The notes under the pieces are model-generated. The model saw only the letters and a list, made by a program, of their open reading frames with translations, was not told the DNA's origin and made no database searches. A stretch of 64,000 bases of DNA, taken from NCBI RefSeq assembly GCF_004923295.1, contig NZ_CP039634.1:2570001-2634000 (forward strand), given 5' to 3'. Source of the DNA: Azospirillum sp. TSH100. Its GTDB lineage: Bacteria; Pseudomonadota; Alphaproteobacteria; Azospirillales; Azospirillaceae. How positions within the stretch are numbered: position 1 is the stretch's first letter; each line of letters begins with the position of its first letter. Shown here in pieces: positions 35,754 through 45,620 of this stretch. The position numbers and the translations under genes are program-made.

Positions 35754-38549
35754 TTGCCGGGCAGCAACGTCGTCATCGTCGAATCGCCGGCCAAGGCGAA
35801 GACCATCAACAAGTATCTGGGCGACGACTACACCGTCATCGCCAGCTTCGGCCATGTCCGCGACCTTCCGGCGCGCGACGGATCGGTGCGCCCGGATGAA
35901 GATTTCGCGATGGAATGGGAGCTGGGCGACCGCTCCAAACGCCACATCGACGAGATCGCCAAGGCGGTGAAGTCGGCCGACCGCATCTATCTCGCAACCG
36001 ACCCGGATCGCGAGGGAGAGGCCATCGCCTGGCACCTGTCCGAACTCCTTCGCGAAAAGCATCTGTCCGACAACCGCGACGTCCAGCGCGTCACCTTCAA
36101 CGAGATCACCAAGTCCGCCGTCCAGACCGCGATGGCGAACCCGCGCGCGGTTTCGCAGGAGCTGGTCGACGCCTATCTGGCGCGCCGGGCGCTGGACTAT
36201 CTCGTCGGCTTCACCCTGTCGCCGGTGCTGTGGCGCAAGCTGCCGGGTTCCAAGTCGGCCGGCCGCGTGCAGTCGGTGGCCCTGCGCCTGATCTGCGAGC
36301 GCGAGTCGGAGATCGAGGTCTTCAAACCGCAGGAATACTGGTCGATCGCGGTCGGCTTCACCACGCCGGCCGGCGCCGCCTTCACCGCGTCGCTGACCCA
36401 GCTGGACGGCAAGCGGCTCGACAAGTTCGGCCTGCCCAACCGCGATGCGGCCGAGGCCGCGGTGGCCAAGATACGCCCGCAGGCCTTCGCCGTATCGCAG
36501 GTGGAGCGCAAGCAGAGCCGCCGCAACCCGTCGCCACCCTTCACCACCTCCACCCTGCAACAGGAGGCCTCGCGCAAGCTGGGCTTCGGCGCCACCCGCA
36601 CCATGCGCACGGCGCAGAAGCTGTATGAGGGTGTCGACATCGGCGGCGAGACGGTGGGACTCATCACCTATATGCGAACCGACGGCGTCAGCCTGTCGCA
36701 GGAGGCCATCGACGGCGCCCGCGGCCTGATCGGCTCGCACTATGGCGAACGCTATGTCCCGGCCCAGCCGCGCGTCTACAAGACCGCCGCCAAGAACGCC
36801 CAGGAGGCCCACGAGGCCATCCGCCCGACCGACCTGCACCGCCGCCCTGACTCGGTGGCCGGCTATCTGGAGCAGGACGAGCTGCGGCTCTACGAGCTGA
36901 TCTGGAAGCGCACGCTGGCCAGCCAGATGGAAAGCGCCGTGCTGGATCAGGTGGCGGTCGACATCGCCAGCCCGTCGAAGGACGTCGTGCTGCGCGCCAC
37001 CGGCTCGATCGTCGTGTTCGACGGCTTCCTGAAAGTCTATCAGGAGGACCGCGACGACGCGACCGAGGACGACCAGCAGGAGCGCCGCCTGCCCGCCATG
37101 GACCAGGGCGATGCTCTCGTCCGCGGCGAGATCGATCCGGAGCAGCATTTCACCCAGCCGCCGCCACGCTATTCCGAAGCCAGCCTCGTGAAAAAGCTGG
37201 AAGAGCTGGGGATCGGCCGGCCGTCGACCTACGCCTCGATCCTGCAGGTGTTGCAGGACCGCAATTATGTGCGGCTGGACAAGCGGCGCTTCATCCCTGA
37301 GGACCGCGGCCGGCTGGTCACCGCCTTCCTGGAGAATTTCTTCCACCGCTATGTGGAGTACAACTTCACCGCGGAGCTGGAAAACCAGCTGGACGAAATC
37401 TCCGACGGCAAGATCGACTGGAAGACCGTCCTGCGCGATTTCTGGACCGCCTTCGACGCGGCGGTGAACGGCACCAAGGATCTGACGATCACCCAGGTGC
37501 TGACCACGCTCGACAACGAGCTGGGCGCCCATTTCTTCCCCGCCGCCACCGAGGACGGCCATGACCCGCGCGTCTGCCCGGTCTGCCGCGAAGGCCGGCT
37601 GGGGCTGAAGCTGGGCAAGATGGGCGCCTTCATCGGCTGCTCGCGCTATCCGGAGTGCCGCTACACCCGGCCGCTGGCCGTCGCCAACGACGAGAATGGC
37701 GAGGCGCAGGAAGGCCCGCGCGAGCTGGGCAACGATCCTGAGACCGGCCTGCCGGTGACGGTGCGCCGTGGTCCGTATGGCGCCTATATCCAGCTCGGGC
37801 CGGCACCAACCACGGCGGTCGCTCCGCCGGAGGAACCGGCGGCGGAAGAGCCTGCTGCCGACGGCAAGAAGCCGAAGGCGAAGAAAAAGAAGAAGGATGA
37901 GGCACCGAAGCCCAAGCGGGTGTCGCTGCCCAAGGGCATGGCCGCCGCCGACGTCGATCTCGACACCGCGCTGCGGCTGCTGGCCCTGCCACGCGCCATC
38001 GGCAACCATCCGGAGACCGGGGAAGAGATCAGCGCCGGCATCGGCCGCTTCGGTCCCTACCTGAAGCATGGCAGCGTCTACAAATCGCTGACGCCGGACG
38101 ACGACGTTCTGACCATCGGCATCAACCGTGCCGTCGATCTGCTGGCCGGTGCCGCCAAGAAGGCCTCGGCTCCGGCCAAGACGCTGGGCGACCACCCGAA
38201 GACCGGCAAGCCGATCACCATGGGCTCGGGCCGCTTCGGACCCTACGTGAAGCACGCCAGCGTCTATGCCTCGATCCCCAAGGGGACCGAGCCGGACAGC
38301 GTCACGCTGGAACAGGCGCTGGAACTGATCGACGCGAAGGTCGCCAAGGACGCCGCCAAGAAGGGCGGGAAGGCCGCCAAGGACGCCGAACCGGCCAAGG
38401 CCGGCGGCGGCGAGGCGGAAAAGCCGGCCAAGGCCCCTGCAAAGACTGCGGCGAAGAAGCCGGCCGCCAAGAAGGCGACCAAGGCCAAGACGGCCAAGGA
38501 CGCCCCGGCGGAAGCCGCGGCGCCGAAGGAGACGGCGAAGGCGTCGTAG
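35754..38549 (+). CDS. topA: DNA topoisomerase I
   Basis: A 931-residue type IA topoisomerase that relaxes negative supercoils. The Toprim domain begins NVVIVESPAKAKTINKYLG, with DPDREGEAIAWH as the acidic metal motif. The active-site Tyr is in GLITYMRTDGVS. One four-Cys zinc finger (CPVC...CSRYPEC) and two GRFGPY repeats follow, then a Lys/Ala/Pro-rich tail. The TTG at 35754, four residues before NVVIVES, is preferred; it has AAGGG upstream. An ATG at 35652 inside dprA is the alternative. It starts 46 bases after dprA. Confidence 0.93.
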   Translation: MPGSNVVIVESPAKAKTINKYLGDDYTVIASFGHVRDLPARDGSVRPDEDFAMEWELGDRSKRHIDEIAKAVKSADRIYLATDPDREGEAIAWHLSELLREKHLSDNRDVQRVTFNEITKSAVQTAMANPRAVSQELVDAYLARRALDYLVGFTLSPVLWRKLPGSKSAGRVQSVALRLICERESEIEVFKPQEYWSIAVGFTTPAGAAFTASLTQLDGKRLDKFGLPNRDAAEAAVAKIRPQAFAVSQVERKQSRRNPSPPFTTSTLQQEASRKLGFGATRTMRTAQKLYEGVDIGGETVGLITYMRTDGVSLSQEAIDGARGLIGSHYGERYVPAQPRVYKTAAKNAQEAHEAIRPTDLHRRPDSVAGYLEQDELRLYELIWKRTLASQMESAVLDQVAVDIASPSKDVVLRATGSIVVFDGFLKVYQEDRDDATEDDQQERRLPAMDQGDALVRGEIDPEQHFTQPPPRYSEASLVKKLEELGIGRPSTYASILQVLQDRNYVRLDKRRFIPEDRGRLVTAFLENFFHRYVEYNFTAELENQLDEISDGKIDWKTVLRDFWTAFDAAVNGTKDLTITQVLTTLDNELGAHFFPAATEDGHDPRVCPVCREGRLGLKLGKMGAFIGCSRYPECRYTRPLAVANDENGEAQEGPRELGNDPETGLPVTVRRGPYGAYIQLGPAPTTAVAPPEEPAAEEPAADGKKPKAKKKKKDEAPKPKRVSLPKGMAAADVDLDTALRLLALPRAIGNHPETGEEISAGIGRFGPYLKHGSVYKSLTPDDDVLTIGINRAVDLLAGAAKKASAPAKTLGDHPKTGKPITMGSGRFGPYVKHASVYASIPKGTEPDSVTLEQALELIDAKVAKDAAKKGGKAAKDAEPAKAGGGEAEKPAKAPAKTAAKKPAAKKATKAKTAKDAPAEAAAPKETAKAS

Positions 38550-38576
38550 GCACAACAGCCCCGACGCTCTTGCCAA

Positions 38577-38603
38577 CGCCCTCTCCCGCCCCGGGAGAGG
38601 GCG
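38577..38603. repeat. CCCTCTCCC-type palindrome, copy 2
   Basis: A perfect 11-base inverted repeat (38577-38587 with 38593-38603) between convergent topA and the DUF4405 gene. Its core is the same as the copies at 11804 and 48467. Confidence 0.72.
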
Positions 38604-38614
38604 GTCCTTATCCC

Positions 38615-39124
38615 TCAGCGTCCCCGCTTCGCCGCCAGCATGCTGGCGATGGCCGCCCCGTTCTTCCCGGCGCGTTCACCGATCACCGTCAGCGTCTCTC
38701 CCGGCGCGGCATCGATGCCCGCGGCCTTCAGCACCTCCACAGCGGTGTCGGACGTCAGGCCAAGGGCCGGGGCGGCGGCCTCCAGGCGGGCGCCGGACAG
38801 GGCGCCGAACACCGCCCCCGGATTGACGGCGCCGCCGCCGGTCGTACCGGTCATGCCGGTGAAGACCACCGAGACGATCACACTGGTGACGAAGGCCGCC
38901 TGGGCGGCATGCCGTTTCAGATAGCCCAGGAAGGCGCGCCAGTTCTTCACCAGATGCCAGAGTGCGATGGCGGAGAACACCACGCTCAGCCATTCGTGGG
39001 AGAAGCGCACCAGTCCGGCATTCCAGTGCAGGAGCAGCATGATGCCGGTCACGGTGGACACGACGAAGGTGACGATGGTGACGGGCGTCACCACGTCGCG
39101 GGTCATTGTTTTGGAAATGGTCAT
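38615..39124 (-). CDS. DUF4405 membrane protein
   Basis: A 169-residue protein with three hydrophobic segments in its first 110 residues (VTPVTIVTFVVSTVTGIMLL, LSVVFSAIALWHLVKNW, AAFVTSVIVSVVFTGMTG). Several His lie at membrane edges (LLHWNAG, FSHEWL, ALWHLV), as in DUF4405, which is related to cytochrome b-type heme proteins; heme binding is possible. The C-terminal 60 residues resemble a small helical domain (LGLTSDTAVEVLKAAGID). Partners are unknown. The ATG at 39124 excludes about 50 upstream residues without similarity. Confidence 0.75.
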   Translation of the reverse strand: MTISKTMTRDVVTPVTIVTFVVSTVTGIMLLLHWNAGLVRFSHEWLSVVFSAIALWHLVKNWRAFLGYLKRHAAQAAFVTSVIVSVVFTGMTGTTGGGAVNPGAVFGALSGARLEAAAPALGLTSDTAVEVLKAAGIDAAPGETLTVIGERAGKNGAAIASMLAAKRGR

Positions 39125-39294
39125 CGCAATCGCCTTGAATCGGGTGTCGTTTCTTGTTGACAGCCATGATCGCGCGCCACTGTAACTGGACGATATCCAC
39201 CGGCATAAGGTTGCGTAACAGTGTGTAACGCGCCGGCCGGCGCGGGTTCGGCCGCTTCGTCTCGGGACTGCCGCCGACATGCTTGGGGAGTGTC

Positions 39295-40854
39295 ATGGCC
39301 TCGATCCAGGAAGCCTTGCGGGTCGCCATCGACCATCATGGAGCCGGGCGGCTGCGGGAGGCGGAAATCCTCTATGGTCGAATCCTCGACGCTGCTCCCG
39401 AAACCCATGCCGCTTCACATTTGATGGGCATGCTGCTGGCCCAGACCGGCCGCCTGGACGAAGCGGTTTCGCGCGTCGCCGCGGCGCTGCGTGCCCGGCC
39501 CGACATGGCCGGCTACCACCGCGACTTCGGCAAACTCCATCAGGTGCTCGGCCATCCGGCGGAGGCCGCCGCCTGCCAGCACCGCGCCTTGGCGCTGCAA
39601 CCCGACGATCCCGCCGCCCTGGCACTGCTGGGCGTGGCGGCCCAGATGACCGGCGATACCAATGCCGCCATCGACTCGCTACAGCGGGCGTCAATTCTCG
39701 ACGGGGAGGATCGGGAAAGCCGGCAGCGCTTGGGTCTTCTGCTGGAACTGCGCGCGATCCATCACCTGGAGCGGCAGCAGGCCGGCGCTGCTGTGGCCGA
39801 CCTGTCACGCCTGCTCATGCTGGAGCCGCCGACGGCGGAACGGCTGTTCCAACTCGGCAATGCCTGCGCCCGTGCCGGCCGCCCGGCGGATGCGCTGACC
39901 TGCTACCGCCGGACGCAAGCGCTGCAACCCGACCATGTCGGGGCGTGCTTCAACATCGGCATCCTGACCAGGCAGGCCGGCGGCCTTGATCTGGTGGCGC
40001 TGGAAACAGCGGCCGCGGCGTTGGCCCGGTCGGTGACCCTGGCACCCGATTACCTCGAAGCGCGCGAGATACTCGCGATCCTGCTGTTCCAATCCCACCG
40101 TGAGGTGGACTCGCTGGCCCATTCCGACAGGATCCTGACGCAGAAAATACAGAGCGCCATGCAAAGCGGGGCGGAATTGGCCCTGCCACGCTTGCGTGAC
40201 AGACCGGCCGCACCGGAACGCCGCACCCGCGACATCGTTGCCTTCAGCCTGTGGGGCGCCGCAGAGATTTACGGCCGCGGCGCCGTGGAGAATGCGCGCC
40301 TCGTGCCATCGGTTTATCCAGGCTGGACCTGCCGCATCTACCATGACGACAGCGTCCCCCCGGCGGTGCTGGCGGAACTCGATGCGCTGGGGGCTGAACG
40401 GGTGCCCATGCCGCCGGGAAGCGGCCCGGTCACCGGCCTCTATTGGCGCTTCCTGGCATCCGACGACCCGACCGTGCGCCGCTTCGTCTGCCGCGACTGC
40501 GATTCCCGCGTCGGGCCGCGCGAACGGGCAGCGGTGGAGGCGTGGATCACATCGGGCAAGTCCTTCCACGTCATGCGCGACCACGCGCTGCACAGCGAAG
40601 TGATGCTGGCCGGCATGTGGGGCGGTCTCGCCGGTCTGCTGCCTCCGCTGGAGCCGCTGATCGGCCGCTTCTCCTCGGAGGAAGCTGACCGCTGGCAGGA
40701 CCAGCGCTTTCTCCGCTCCCATGTGTGGCCGCTGATCGCGGAGGATTGTCTGATCCATGACAGCCACCAGCCCGGCCATGGCCTCCCATTTCCCGACCAT
40801 CCCGGTGATCCGGCGGATCATGCCGTCGGCCGACGGGTGGCCGAGGTGACGTAA
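39295..40854 (+). CDS. TPR protein with C-terminal glycosyltransferase-like domain
   Basis: A 519-residue protein. The N-terminal half (about residues 1-270) is made of tetratricopeptide repeats such as GRLREAEILYGRILDAAPET and GHPAEAAACQHRALALQPDD. The C-terminal half (about 305-490) has glycosyltransferase-like blocks: AEIYGRGAVENARLVPSVYP, CRIYHDD and FVCRDCDSRVGPRERAAVEA, the last containing a DxD-like element, followed by HVMRDHALHSEVMLAGMWGG. It probably transfers a sugar to a protein or glycan, but acceptor and donor are unknown. A GGGGAG ribosome site lies just upstream of the ATG at 39295. Confidence 0.72.
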   Translation: MASIQEALRVAIDHHGAGRLREAEILYGRILDAAPETHAASHLMGMLLAQTGRLDEAVSRVAAALRARPDMAGYHRDFGKLHQVLGHPAEAAACQHRALALQPDDPAALALLGVAAQMTGDTNAAIDSLQRASILDGEDRESRQRLGLLLELRAIHHLERQQAGAAVADLSRLLMLEPPTAERLFQLGNACARAGRPADALTCYRRTQALQPDHVGACFNIGILTRQAGGLDLVALETAAAALARSVTLAPDYLEAREILAILLFQSHREVDSLAHSDRILTQKIQSAMQSGAELALPRLRDRPAAPERRTRDIVAFSLWGAAEIYGRGAVENARLVPSVYPGWTCRIYHDDSVPPAVLAELDALGAERVPMPPGSGPVTGLYWRFLASDDPTVRRFVCRDCDSRVGPRERAAVEAWITSGKSFHVMRDHALHSEVMLAGMWGGLAGLLPPLEPLIGRFSSEEADRWQDQRFLRSHVWPLIAEDCLIHDSHQPGHGLPFPDHPGDPADHAVGRRVAEVT

Positions 40855-40911
40855 CCCTGTCCACGCAATCCTGTCCAAGACGACCGGAGCGGCCGCCTGT
40901 TAGACTGCGGC

Positions 40912-41796
40912 ATGGACCAGCAATCCGCATTGACCGAGGTGTCGTCCGGCGACGGCGAGTTCGCCCGACTGTGGCGGGAGGCGCGCTTCGACGGCATGGA
41001 ATGCCTGAACGCCCGCTTCCAGCGCCACAGCTACGCCCCGCATACGCACGAGACCTATGTGGTCGGTGTCATCACCGCCGGAACCGAGCTGTACCGCTGC
41101 CGCGGCAGCGAGCGGGTGGCGCGGGCCGGTCAGGTGGTGGTGCTGGACCCCGACATCCTGCATGACGGCCGGCCGGCGGCGGACGGCTATGCCTACCGGA
41201 TGTTCTACCCGTCGGTGGCGCTGTTCGGTCAGGCGATGGCCGAGGCACTGGACCGGCCGGTCGCGCCGCATTTCTCCGTGAAGGAACTGGACGACCCGGA
41301 GCTGTTCCAGGCCCTGTGCCGCCTGCATCTTGGGCTGGAGGGACCGTTCCGCGAACCGCTGCGCACCGACGCCGACGCGCTGCGCGCCTTCACCGCGCTC
41401 GCCCTGCGCCATGGCGACCTGACCGCCCGCCCGCGCGACCTGGGACGCGAGCCGGCCGCCGTCCGCCGGGCGCGGGAGTATCTGGACGCCCATCTCGACA
41501 GCCCGGTCGAACTGGCCGATCTGGCGGAGGCGGCGGGGCTCAGCCGCTTCCACCTGCTGCGCGTCTTCCGCGCGGCGGTGGGAACCACCCCGCACGGCTA
41601 TCTGACCGACCGCCGGGTCGCCCAGGCCAAGCGGCTGCTGGCCGGGCCGCTGCCACTTGCCGAGGTGGCGCTGGCCTGCGGCTTCTGTGATCAGGCCCAT
41701 TTCAACCGGGTGTTCAAGGGACGGGTCGGCGTCTCCCCCGGCCACTACCGGCGGGGCAGCAATCCCGTCCAAGACGCCGCCGTCATCGCCGCCTAA
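40912..41796 (+). CDS. AraC family transcriptional regulator
   Basis: A 294-residue activator. The N-terminal cupin-like sensor domain (about 35-130) has HSYAPHTHETYVVGVITAG. The C-terminal double helix-turn-helix (about 190-290) includes LADLAEAAGLSRFHLLRVFR and GFCDQAHFNRVFKGRVGVSP. It lies nine bases upstream of azlCD on the same strand, so it probably controls this exporter. The regulator type often senses an amino acid in this context (AraC plus AzlCD). Confidence 0.9.
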   Translation: MDQQSALTEVSSGDGEFARLWREARFDGMECLNARFQRHSYAPHTHETYVVGVITAGTELYRCRGSERVARAGQVVVLDPDILHDGRPAADGYAYRMFYPSVALFGQAMAEALDRPVAPHFSVKELDDPELFQALCRLHLGLEGPFREPLRTDADALRAFTALALRHGDLTARPRDLGREPAAVRRAREYLDAHLDSPVELADLAEAAGLSRFHLLRVFRAAVGTTPHGYLTDRRVAQAKRLLAGPLPLAEVALACGFCDQAHFNRVFKGRVGVSPGHYRRGSNPVQDAAVIAA

Positions 41797-41805
41797 CTTG
41801 CGCCC

Positions 41806-42540
41806 ATGACCATGGACAGCATCGCCATACCGGCGTCCCCGCGGCAGGAGTTCGCGGCGGGCGTCGTCCATTGCCTGCCGATCGTGGCGGGCGCCGTTCC
41901 CTTCGGCTTCCTGCTGGGCAGCCTCGCCGCCAAGGCCGGGCTGTCGGCGCTCGACATGGGGCTGATGAGCGCGCTGGTCTTCGCCGGCAGTTCGCAATTC
42001 GTCGCGGTCGAACTGCTGGACAAAAATGGGAGCGGGGGCAGCGCCGGGCTGGCGGTGGTCGGCGCCATCCTGCTGGTCAACCTGCGCCACCTGCTGATGG
42101 GGGCGACGCTGGAGCCCCGCTTCCGCGGCATGTCCAGGGCACGGGCCGGGCTGGCGCTGTTCTTCATGACCGACGAGCAGTGGGCGCTGGCACTCCGCCG
42201 CGGACCGGAACTGTCGCTGGCCTACTGGTACGGGGTGGCGGCGACACTTTATCTCGCGTGGCTGACCAGCACGGTGTCCGGGACGTTGGCCGGCGCGCTG
42301 ATCGCCGACCCGACCGCCTGGGGGCTGGATTTCACCTTCATCGCCGTCTTCCTCTGCCTGCTGGCCGGCTTCTGGCGCGGCGCCGGTTCGCTGCCGCCCT
42401 GGCTGGCGAGTGCCGCCGCCGCGCTGGCCGTCCATGCGCTGTCTTCCGGCGGAACCTGGCATATCCTTGCCGGCGCCCTGGCCGGCGGGGCGGTCGCGGC
42501 TCTTCAAGCGAAGGGGCAAGGGAGGGCACGCGATGCTTGA
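41806..42540 (+). CDS. azlC: AzlC family branched-chain amino acid exporter, large subunit
   Basis: A 244-residue inner-membrane protein with about seven hydrophobic segments. Family marks are IVAGAVPFGFLLGSLAAKAG near the N terminus, MSALVFAGSSQFVAVELL and NLRHLLMGATLEPRF. AzlC with AzlD exports branched-chain amino acids or analogues. A second in-frame ATG is at 41812. It follows the AraC gene by nine bases. Confidence 0.9.
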   Translation: MTMDSIAIPASPRQEFAAGVVHCLPIVAGAVPFGFLLGSLAAKAGLSALDMGLMSALVFAGSSQFVAVELLDKNGSGGSAGLAVVGAILLVNLRHLLMGATLEPRFRGMSRARAGLALFFMTDEQWALALRRGPELSLAYWYGVAATLYLAWLTSTVSGTLAGALIADPTAWGLDFTFIAVFLCLLAGFWRGAGSLPPWLASAAAALAVHALSSGGTWHILAGALAGGAVAALQAKGQGRARDA

Positions 42541-42841
42541 GTCGCTGCAACTGGACTGGAGCGTCTTCGCCATCGTGCTGGGCGGGGCGCTGGTGACCTG
42601 GATGACGCGGATCGGCGGACCCTGGCTGATCGCCCGGGTGCGGCTGGGTCCGGCGGCGAATGCCGCGCTGGAGGCGACGCCGGGCGCGGTACTCGTCGCA
42701 CTGGTGGCGCCGGCCGCCCTGTCGCGCCCGTCCGACGCGCTGGCCGCCGCCTTCGTCTGCCTGATCGCCCGCCGGGTGCCGATGGTGGTCGCGGTGGCGG
42801 CCGGCGTGGTGGCCGTGGTGGTGCTGCGCCGGCTGATCTGA
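42533..42841 (+). CDS. azlD: AzlD family small exporter subunit
   Basis: A 102-residue protein with three hydrophobic segments, including [20 protein letters not shown] and the C-terminal [20 protein letters not shown]. It is the usual small partner of AzlC. It overlaps azlC by eight bases, with GGGAGGG as ribosome site. Confidence 0.88.
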   Translation: MLESLQLDWSVFAIVLGGALVTWMTRIGGPWLIARVRLGPAANAALEATPGAVLVALVAPAALSRPSDALAAAFVCLIARRVPMVVAVAAGVVAVVVLRRLI

Positions 42842-42909
42842 CCGCCGCATTGGCCACTGTTGCAAACTGCCGTCTGGTGAAGCGGACGGGGGATGCCTAT
42901 AAGTCGGGG

Positions 42910-43809
42910 ATGACCGACCCGATCTCCGCCCCCATCGCCGCGCCCGCCGCCACTCCGGCAGCCTTCGACCCGCACGCACTGCCGCCGCTGCGCGATGTGA
43001 TCGCGCGTTTCGGGCTGGAGGCGCGCAAGTCGCTGGGTCAGAATTTCCTGCTCGACCTGAACCTGACGGGACGGATCGCGCGGTCGGCCAACCTGCCGGC
43101 CGGCACCACCGCCATCGAGGTCGGCCCCGGTCCCGGCGGGCTGACCCGGGCGCTGCTGGCGACCAATGCGGTGAAGGTCATCGCCATCGAACGCGACCGC
43201 CGCTTCATCGAGGCGTTGCAAGACGTGATCGAGGCCTCGCAAGGCCGGCTGAGCATCGTCGAGGCCGACGCCCTGACGGTCGATCCGGAGGAACTGGCGC
43301 CCGCCCCGCGCGCCATCGTCGCCAACCTGCCCTACAATGTCGCGACCCCGCTGCTGCTCGGCTGGCTGGCGCGGATCGAGGCCTATGTCAGCCTGACGCT
43401 GATGTTCCAGAAGGAGGTCGCCGACCGGCTGGTGGCCAAGCCTGGCAGCAAGGCCTATGGCCGGCTGTCGGTCATCACCCAATGGCGTTCCGACGCCCGC
43501 GTGCTGTTCAACCTGCCGCCGCGCGCCTTCACCCCGCCGCCGAAGGTCGAATCGACGGTGGTCCATCTGACCCCGCGCGCCACCCCCGAGCCGGCCGACT
43601 GGCGCGCTCTGGAGCAGGTCACCGCCGCCGCCTTCGGCCAGCGCCGCAAGATGCTGCGCCAGAGCCTGAAGTCGCTGGGCAGCGCCGAGGCGCTGCTGGA
43701 GGAGACCGGCATCGCCCCGACCGCGCGGGCGGAGGAGATCGACGTCGCCGGCTTCGCCGCCCTGGCCCGCGCCTTCCGTGCCCGGAATCCGCTTGAGAGT
43801 CCGGCATGA
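42910..43809 (+). CDS. rsmA: 16S rRNA dimethyladenosine transferase RsmA/KsgA
   Basis: A 299-residue S-adenosylmethionine methyltransferase that dimethylates two adenosines near the 3' end of 16S rRNA. Motifs: [25 protein letters not shown] (SAM loop), VIAIERDRR and [11 protein letters not shown] (catalytic NLPY). The ATG at 42910 gives about 20 Ala/Pro-rich residues before the conserved start; an upstream ATG at 42850 would add more. The stop overlaps arfB by four bases. Confidence 0.95.
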   Translation: MTDPISAPIAAPAATPAAFDPHALPPLRDVIARFGLEARKSLGQNFLLDLNLTGRIARSANLPAGTTAIEVGPGPGGLTRALLATNAVKVIAIERDRRFIEALQDVIEASQGRLSIVEADALTVDPEELAPAPRAIVANLPYNVATPLLLGWLARIEAYVSLTLMFQKEVADRLVAKPGSKAYGRLSVITQWRSDARVLFNLPPRAFTPPPKVESTVVHLTPRATPEPADWRALEQVTAAAFGQRRKMLRQSLKSLGSAEALLEETGIAPTARAEEIDVAGFAALARAFRARNPLESPA

Positions 43810-44225
43810 TCCGGGTCAACCCCCGCATCAGCCTGGACGAAAGCGAGTTGCAGGAGGAGTTCGTCCGCGCCTCCGGCCCCGGCGGCCAGCACGTCAACAA
43901 GACGGAAACGGCGGTCCAGCTGCGCTTCGACGTGCGCCATTCCCCCAACCTGCCGGACCCGGTGCGCTACCGGCTGGAGCGGCTGGCCGGATCGCGCCTG
44001 ACCCAGGACGGGGTTCTGATCCTGGTGGCCGACCGCCACCGCTCGCAGATGCGCAACCGCGAGGATGCCCGCGAGCGGCTGATCGACCTGATCCGCGAAG
44101 CCGCGGGCCCTCCCCCGCCGCCCCGCCGCCCGACCAAGCCGACCAAGGGCTCCAAGGAGCGCCGGCTGGAGGGCAAGGCCAAGCGGTCGGAGGTGAAGAA
44201 GATGCGTGGGAACATCCACGACTGA
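43806..44225 (+). CDS. arfB: Peptidyl-tRNA hydrolase ArfB (YaeJ)
   Basis: A 139-residue ribosome-rescue factor. The GGQ catalytic motif is at residues 26-28 in [20 protein letters not shown]. The C-terminal basic tail ([20 protein letters not shown]) enters the mRNA channel of stalled ribosomes. It frees peptides from non-stop complexes without a stop codon. It overlaps rsmA. Confidence 0.94.
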   Translation: MIRVNPRISLDESELQEEFVRASGPGGQHVNKTETAVQLRFDVRHSPNLPDPVRYRLERLAGSRLTQDGVLILVADRHRSQMRNREDARERLIDLIREAAGPPPPPRRPTKPTKGSKERRLEGKAKRSEVKKMRGNIHD

Positions 44226-44357
44226 CCCGGTCGTTGACGGGCATGCCCGCCATGAGGCGGGCGCATTGGACGGTTCAACCATCCCGTGCCAGCCTTGGCG
44301 TTCGCTTGCCTGTGAAACATTCCCCAATCCGGACGGGTGCGGGGCTGGAGACGTTCG

Positions 44358-45599
44358 ATGAGCCATCCATCCGCCAGCGCCGCCCTGCCGTCGCCGACCT
44401 CGGCCCGGCTGTCCGTCGGCTTTGCCTGGGTCGGGCATTCTCTGATGCACATCGTCTCGGCCCTGTTCCTGACCATCGTGCTGGCGCTGGAAACCGAGTG
44501 GAAGCTGTCCTATGACGAGTTGATCCGGCTGTGGACGCTGGGCGCCTTCATGATCGGGCTGGGGGCGCCGCTGGCCGGCTGGCTGGGCGACCGCTGGAGT
44601 TCGGCGGGCATGATCGCCGTCTTTTATCTGATGACAGGTGGCGGGGCGGTGCTGGCCGGGCTGTCGGATGGGCCGACGATGCTGATGTGGTCGCTGGCTC
44701 TGCTGGGACTGGGGGCGTCGATCTACCACCCCGTCGGCATGGCCTGGATGATGGCGAACGCCGAGAATCGCGGCAAGGCGATGGGCTGGCTCGGGCTGTT
44801 CGGCACCTTCGGCGTCGCCACCGCAGCGGTGGTTGCCGGCAGCCTGACGCAATGGCTGAACTGGCGCATGGCCTTCATCATTCCCGGCGCGCTCTGCCTC
44901 GTGCTGGGCGTCGTCCTCGCCCTGCTTATGATGACCGGCGTGGTTCAGGACCGCCATGCCGACGTGAAGCCCCAGCCCAAGCCGTCGCGCGGCGACGTGG
45001 TGCGCGCCTTCTTCGTGCTGTCGCTGACGATGGTCTGCGCCGGGCTGATCTTCAACGCCATGCAGGTGGTGCTGCCCAAGCTGTTCGAGGCGCGGCTGGG
45101 CGGCTGGCTCGGCAGCGGCACGCTCGGCGTCGGCGGGCTGGTGACGGCGGTCTATCTGATCTCCGCCCTGCCGCAGATGATCGGCGGCGTGCTGGCCGAC
45201 CGTCATTCGCTGAAGCGGGTCTACATGCTGTGCCTGCTGGCCCAGATCCCGCTGATGGCGGCGGTCGCGGTGCTGGCCGACCTGCCGCTGGTGGCCGCCG
45301 CCGCCTTCGTGGTCATCGCCTCGCAGACGCAGATTCCGGCGGAGAACATGCTGCTGGCCCGCTACACCCCGGACAGGCACCGTGGGCTGGCCTTCGGCGC
45401 CAAATACATCCTGTCCTTCGGCGCCGGCCCGCTGGCGGTGCAACTGGTCGCCTGGGTCTATGAGCGCACCGGCGAGTTCACCCTGCTCTATATGACCCTG
45501 TCGGCGCTGGCCGCCCTGGCCTTCGCCGCCGCCCTGCTGCTGCCGGACGACCGCCGGAAAGTCGAAACCGTCGCGGAGCCGCTGCCGGCGGCGGAGTGA
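44358..45599 (+). CDS. Major facilitator superfamily transporter
   Basis: A 413-residue inner-membrane protein with about twelve transmembrane segments. The GWLGDRWSSAG loop between segments 2 and 3 is the MFS signature. GASIYHPVGMAWMM resembles fosmidomycin-resistance type transporters (Fsr), which export drugs or sugars. The ATG at 44358 has GGAG nearby. The substrate is not known. Confidence 0.85.
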   Translation: MSHPSASAALPSPTSARLSVGFAWVGHSLMHIVSALFLTIVLALETEWKLSYDELIRLWTLGAFMIGLGAPLAGWLGDRWSSAGMIAVFYLMTGGGAVLAGLSDGPTMLMWSLALLGLGASIYHPVGMAWMMANAENRGKAMGWLGLFGTFGVATAAVVAGSLTQWLNWRMAFIIPGALCLVLGVVLALLMMTGVVQDRHADVKPQPKPSRGDVVRAFFVLSLTMVCAGLIFNAMQVVLPKLFEARLGGWLGSGTLGVGGLVTAVYLISALPQMIGGVLADRHSLKRVYMLCLLAQIPLMAAVAVLADLPLVAAAAFVVIASQTQIPAENMLLARYTPDRHRGLAFGAKYILSFGAGPLAVQLVAWVYERTGEFTLLYMTLSALAALAFAAALLLPDDRRKVETVAEPLPAAE

Positions 45600-45610
45600 C
45601 CCGCCGCCGG
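45585..45610. terminator. Hairpin spanning the MFS stop codon
   Basis: A perfect 10-base inverted repeat (45585-45594 with 45601-45610) places the MFS stop in its loop, between convergent MFS and metY genes. It lacks a U-run, so its role as a terminator is uncertain. Confidence 0.4.
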
Positions 45611-45620
45611 GCTTGACCGG

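Noticed and set aside
37830..38549. Repetitive DNA at the 3' end of topA as an inserted element
   Set aside because: It encodes the Lys/Ala/Pro-rich tail and GRFGPY repeats common in alphaproteobacterial topoisomerase I.
35583..38576. Very long open frame on the minus strand opposite topA
   Set aside because: It mirrors topA codons in a GC-rich genome, has no domain similarity and is low complexity (Arg/Gly/Leu/Ala). The same applies to long frames opposite parC, fliK, the SNF2 gene and the 40.9-43.6 kb region.
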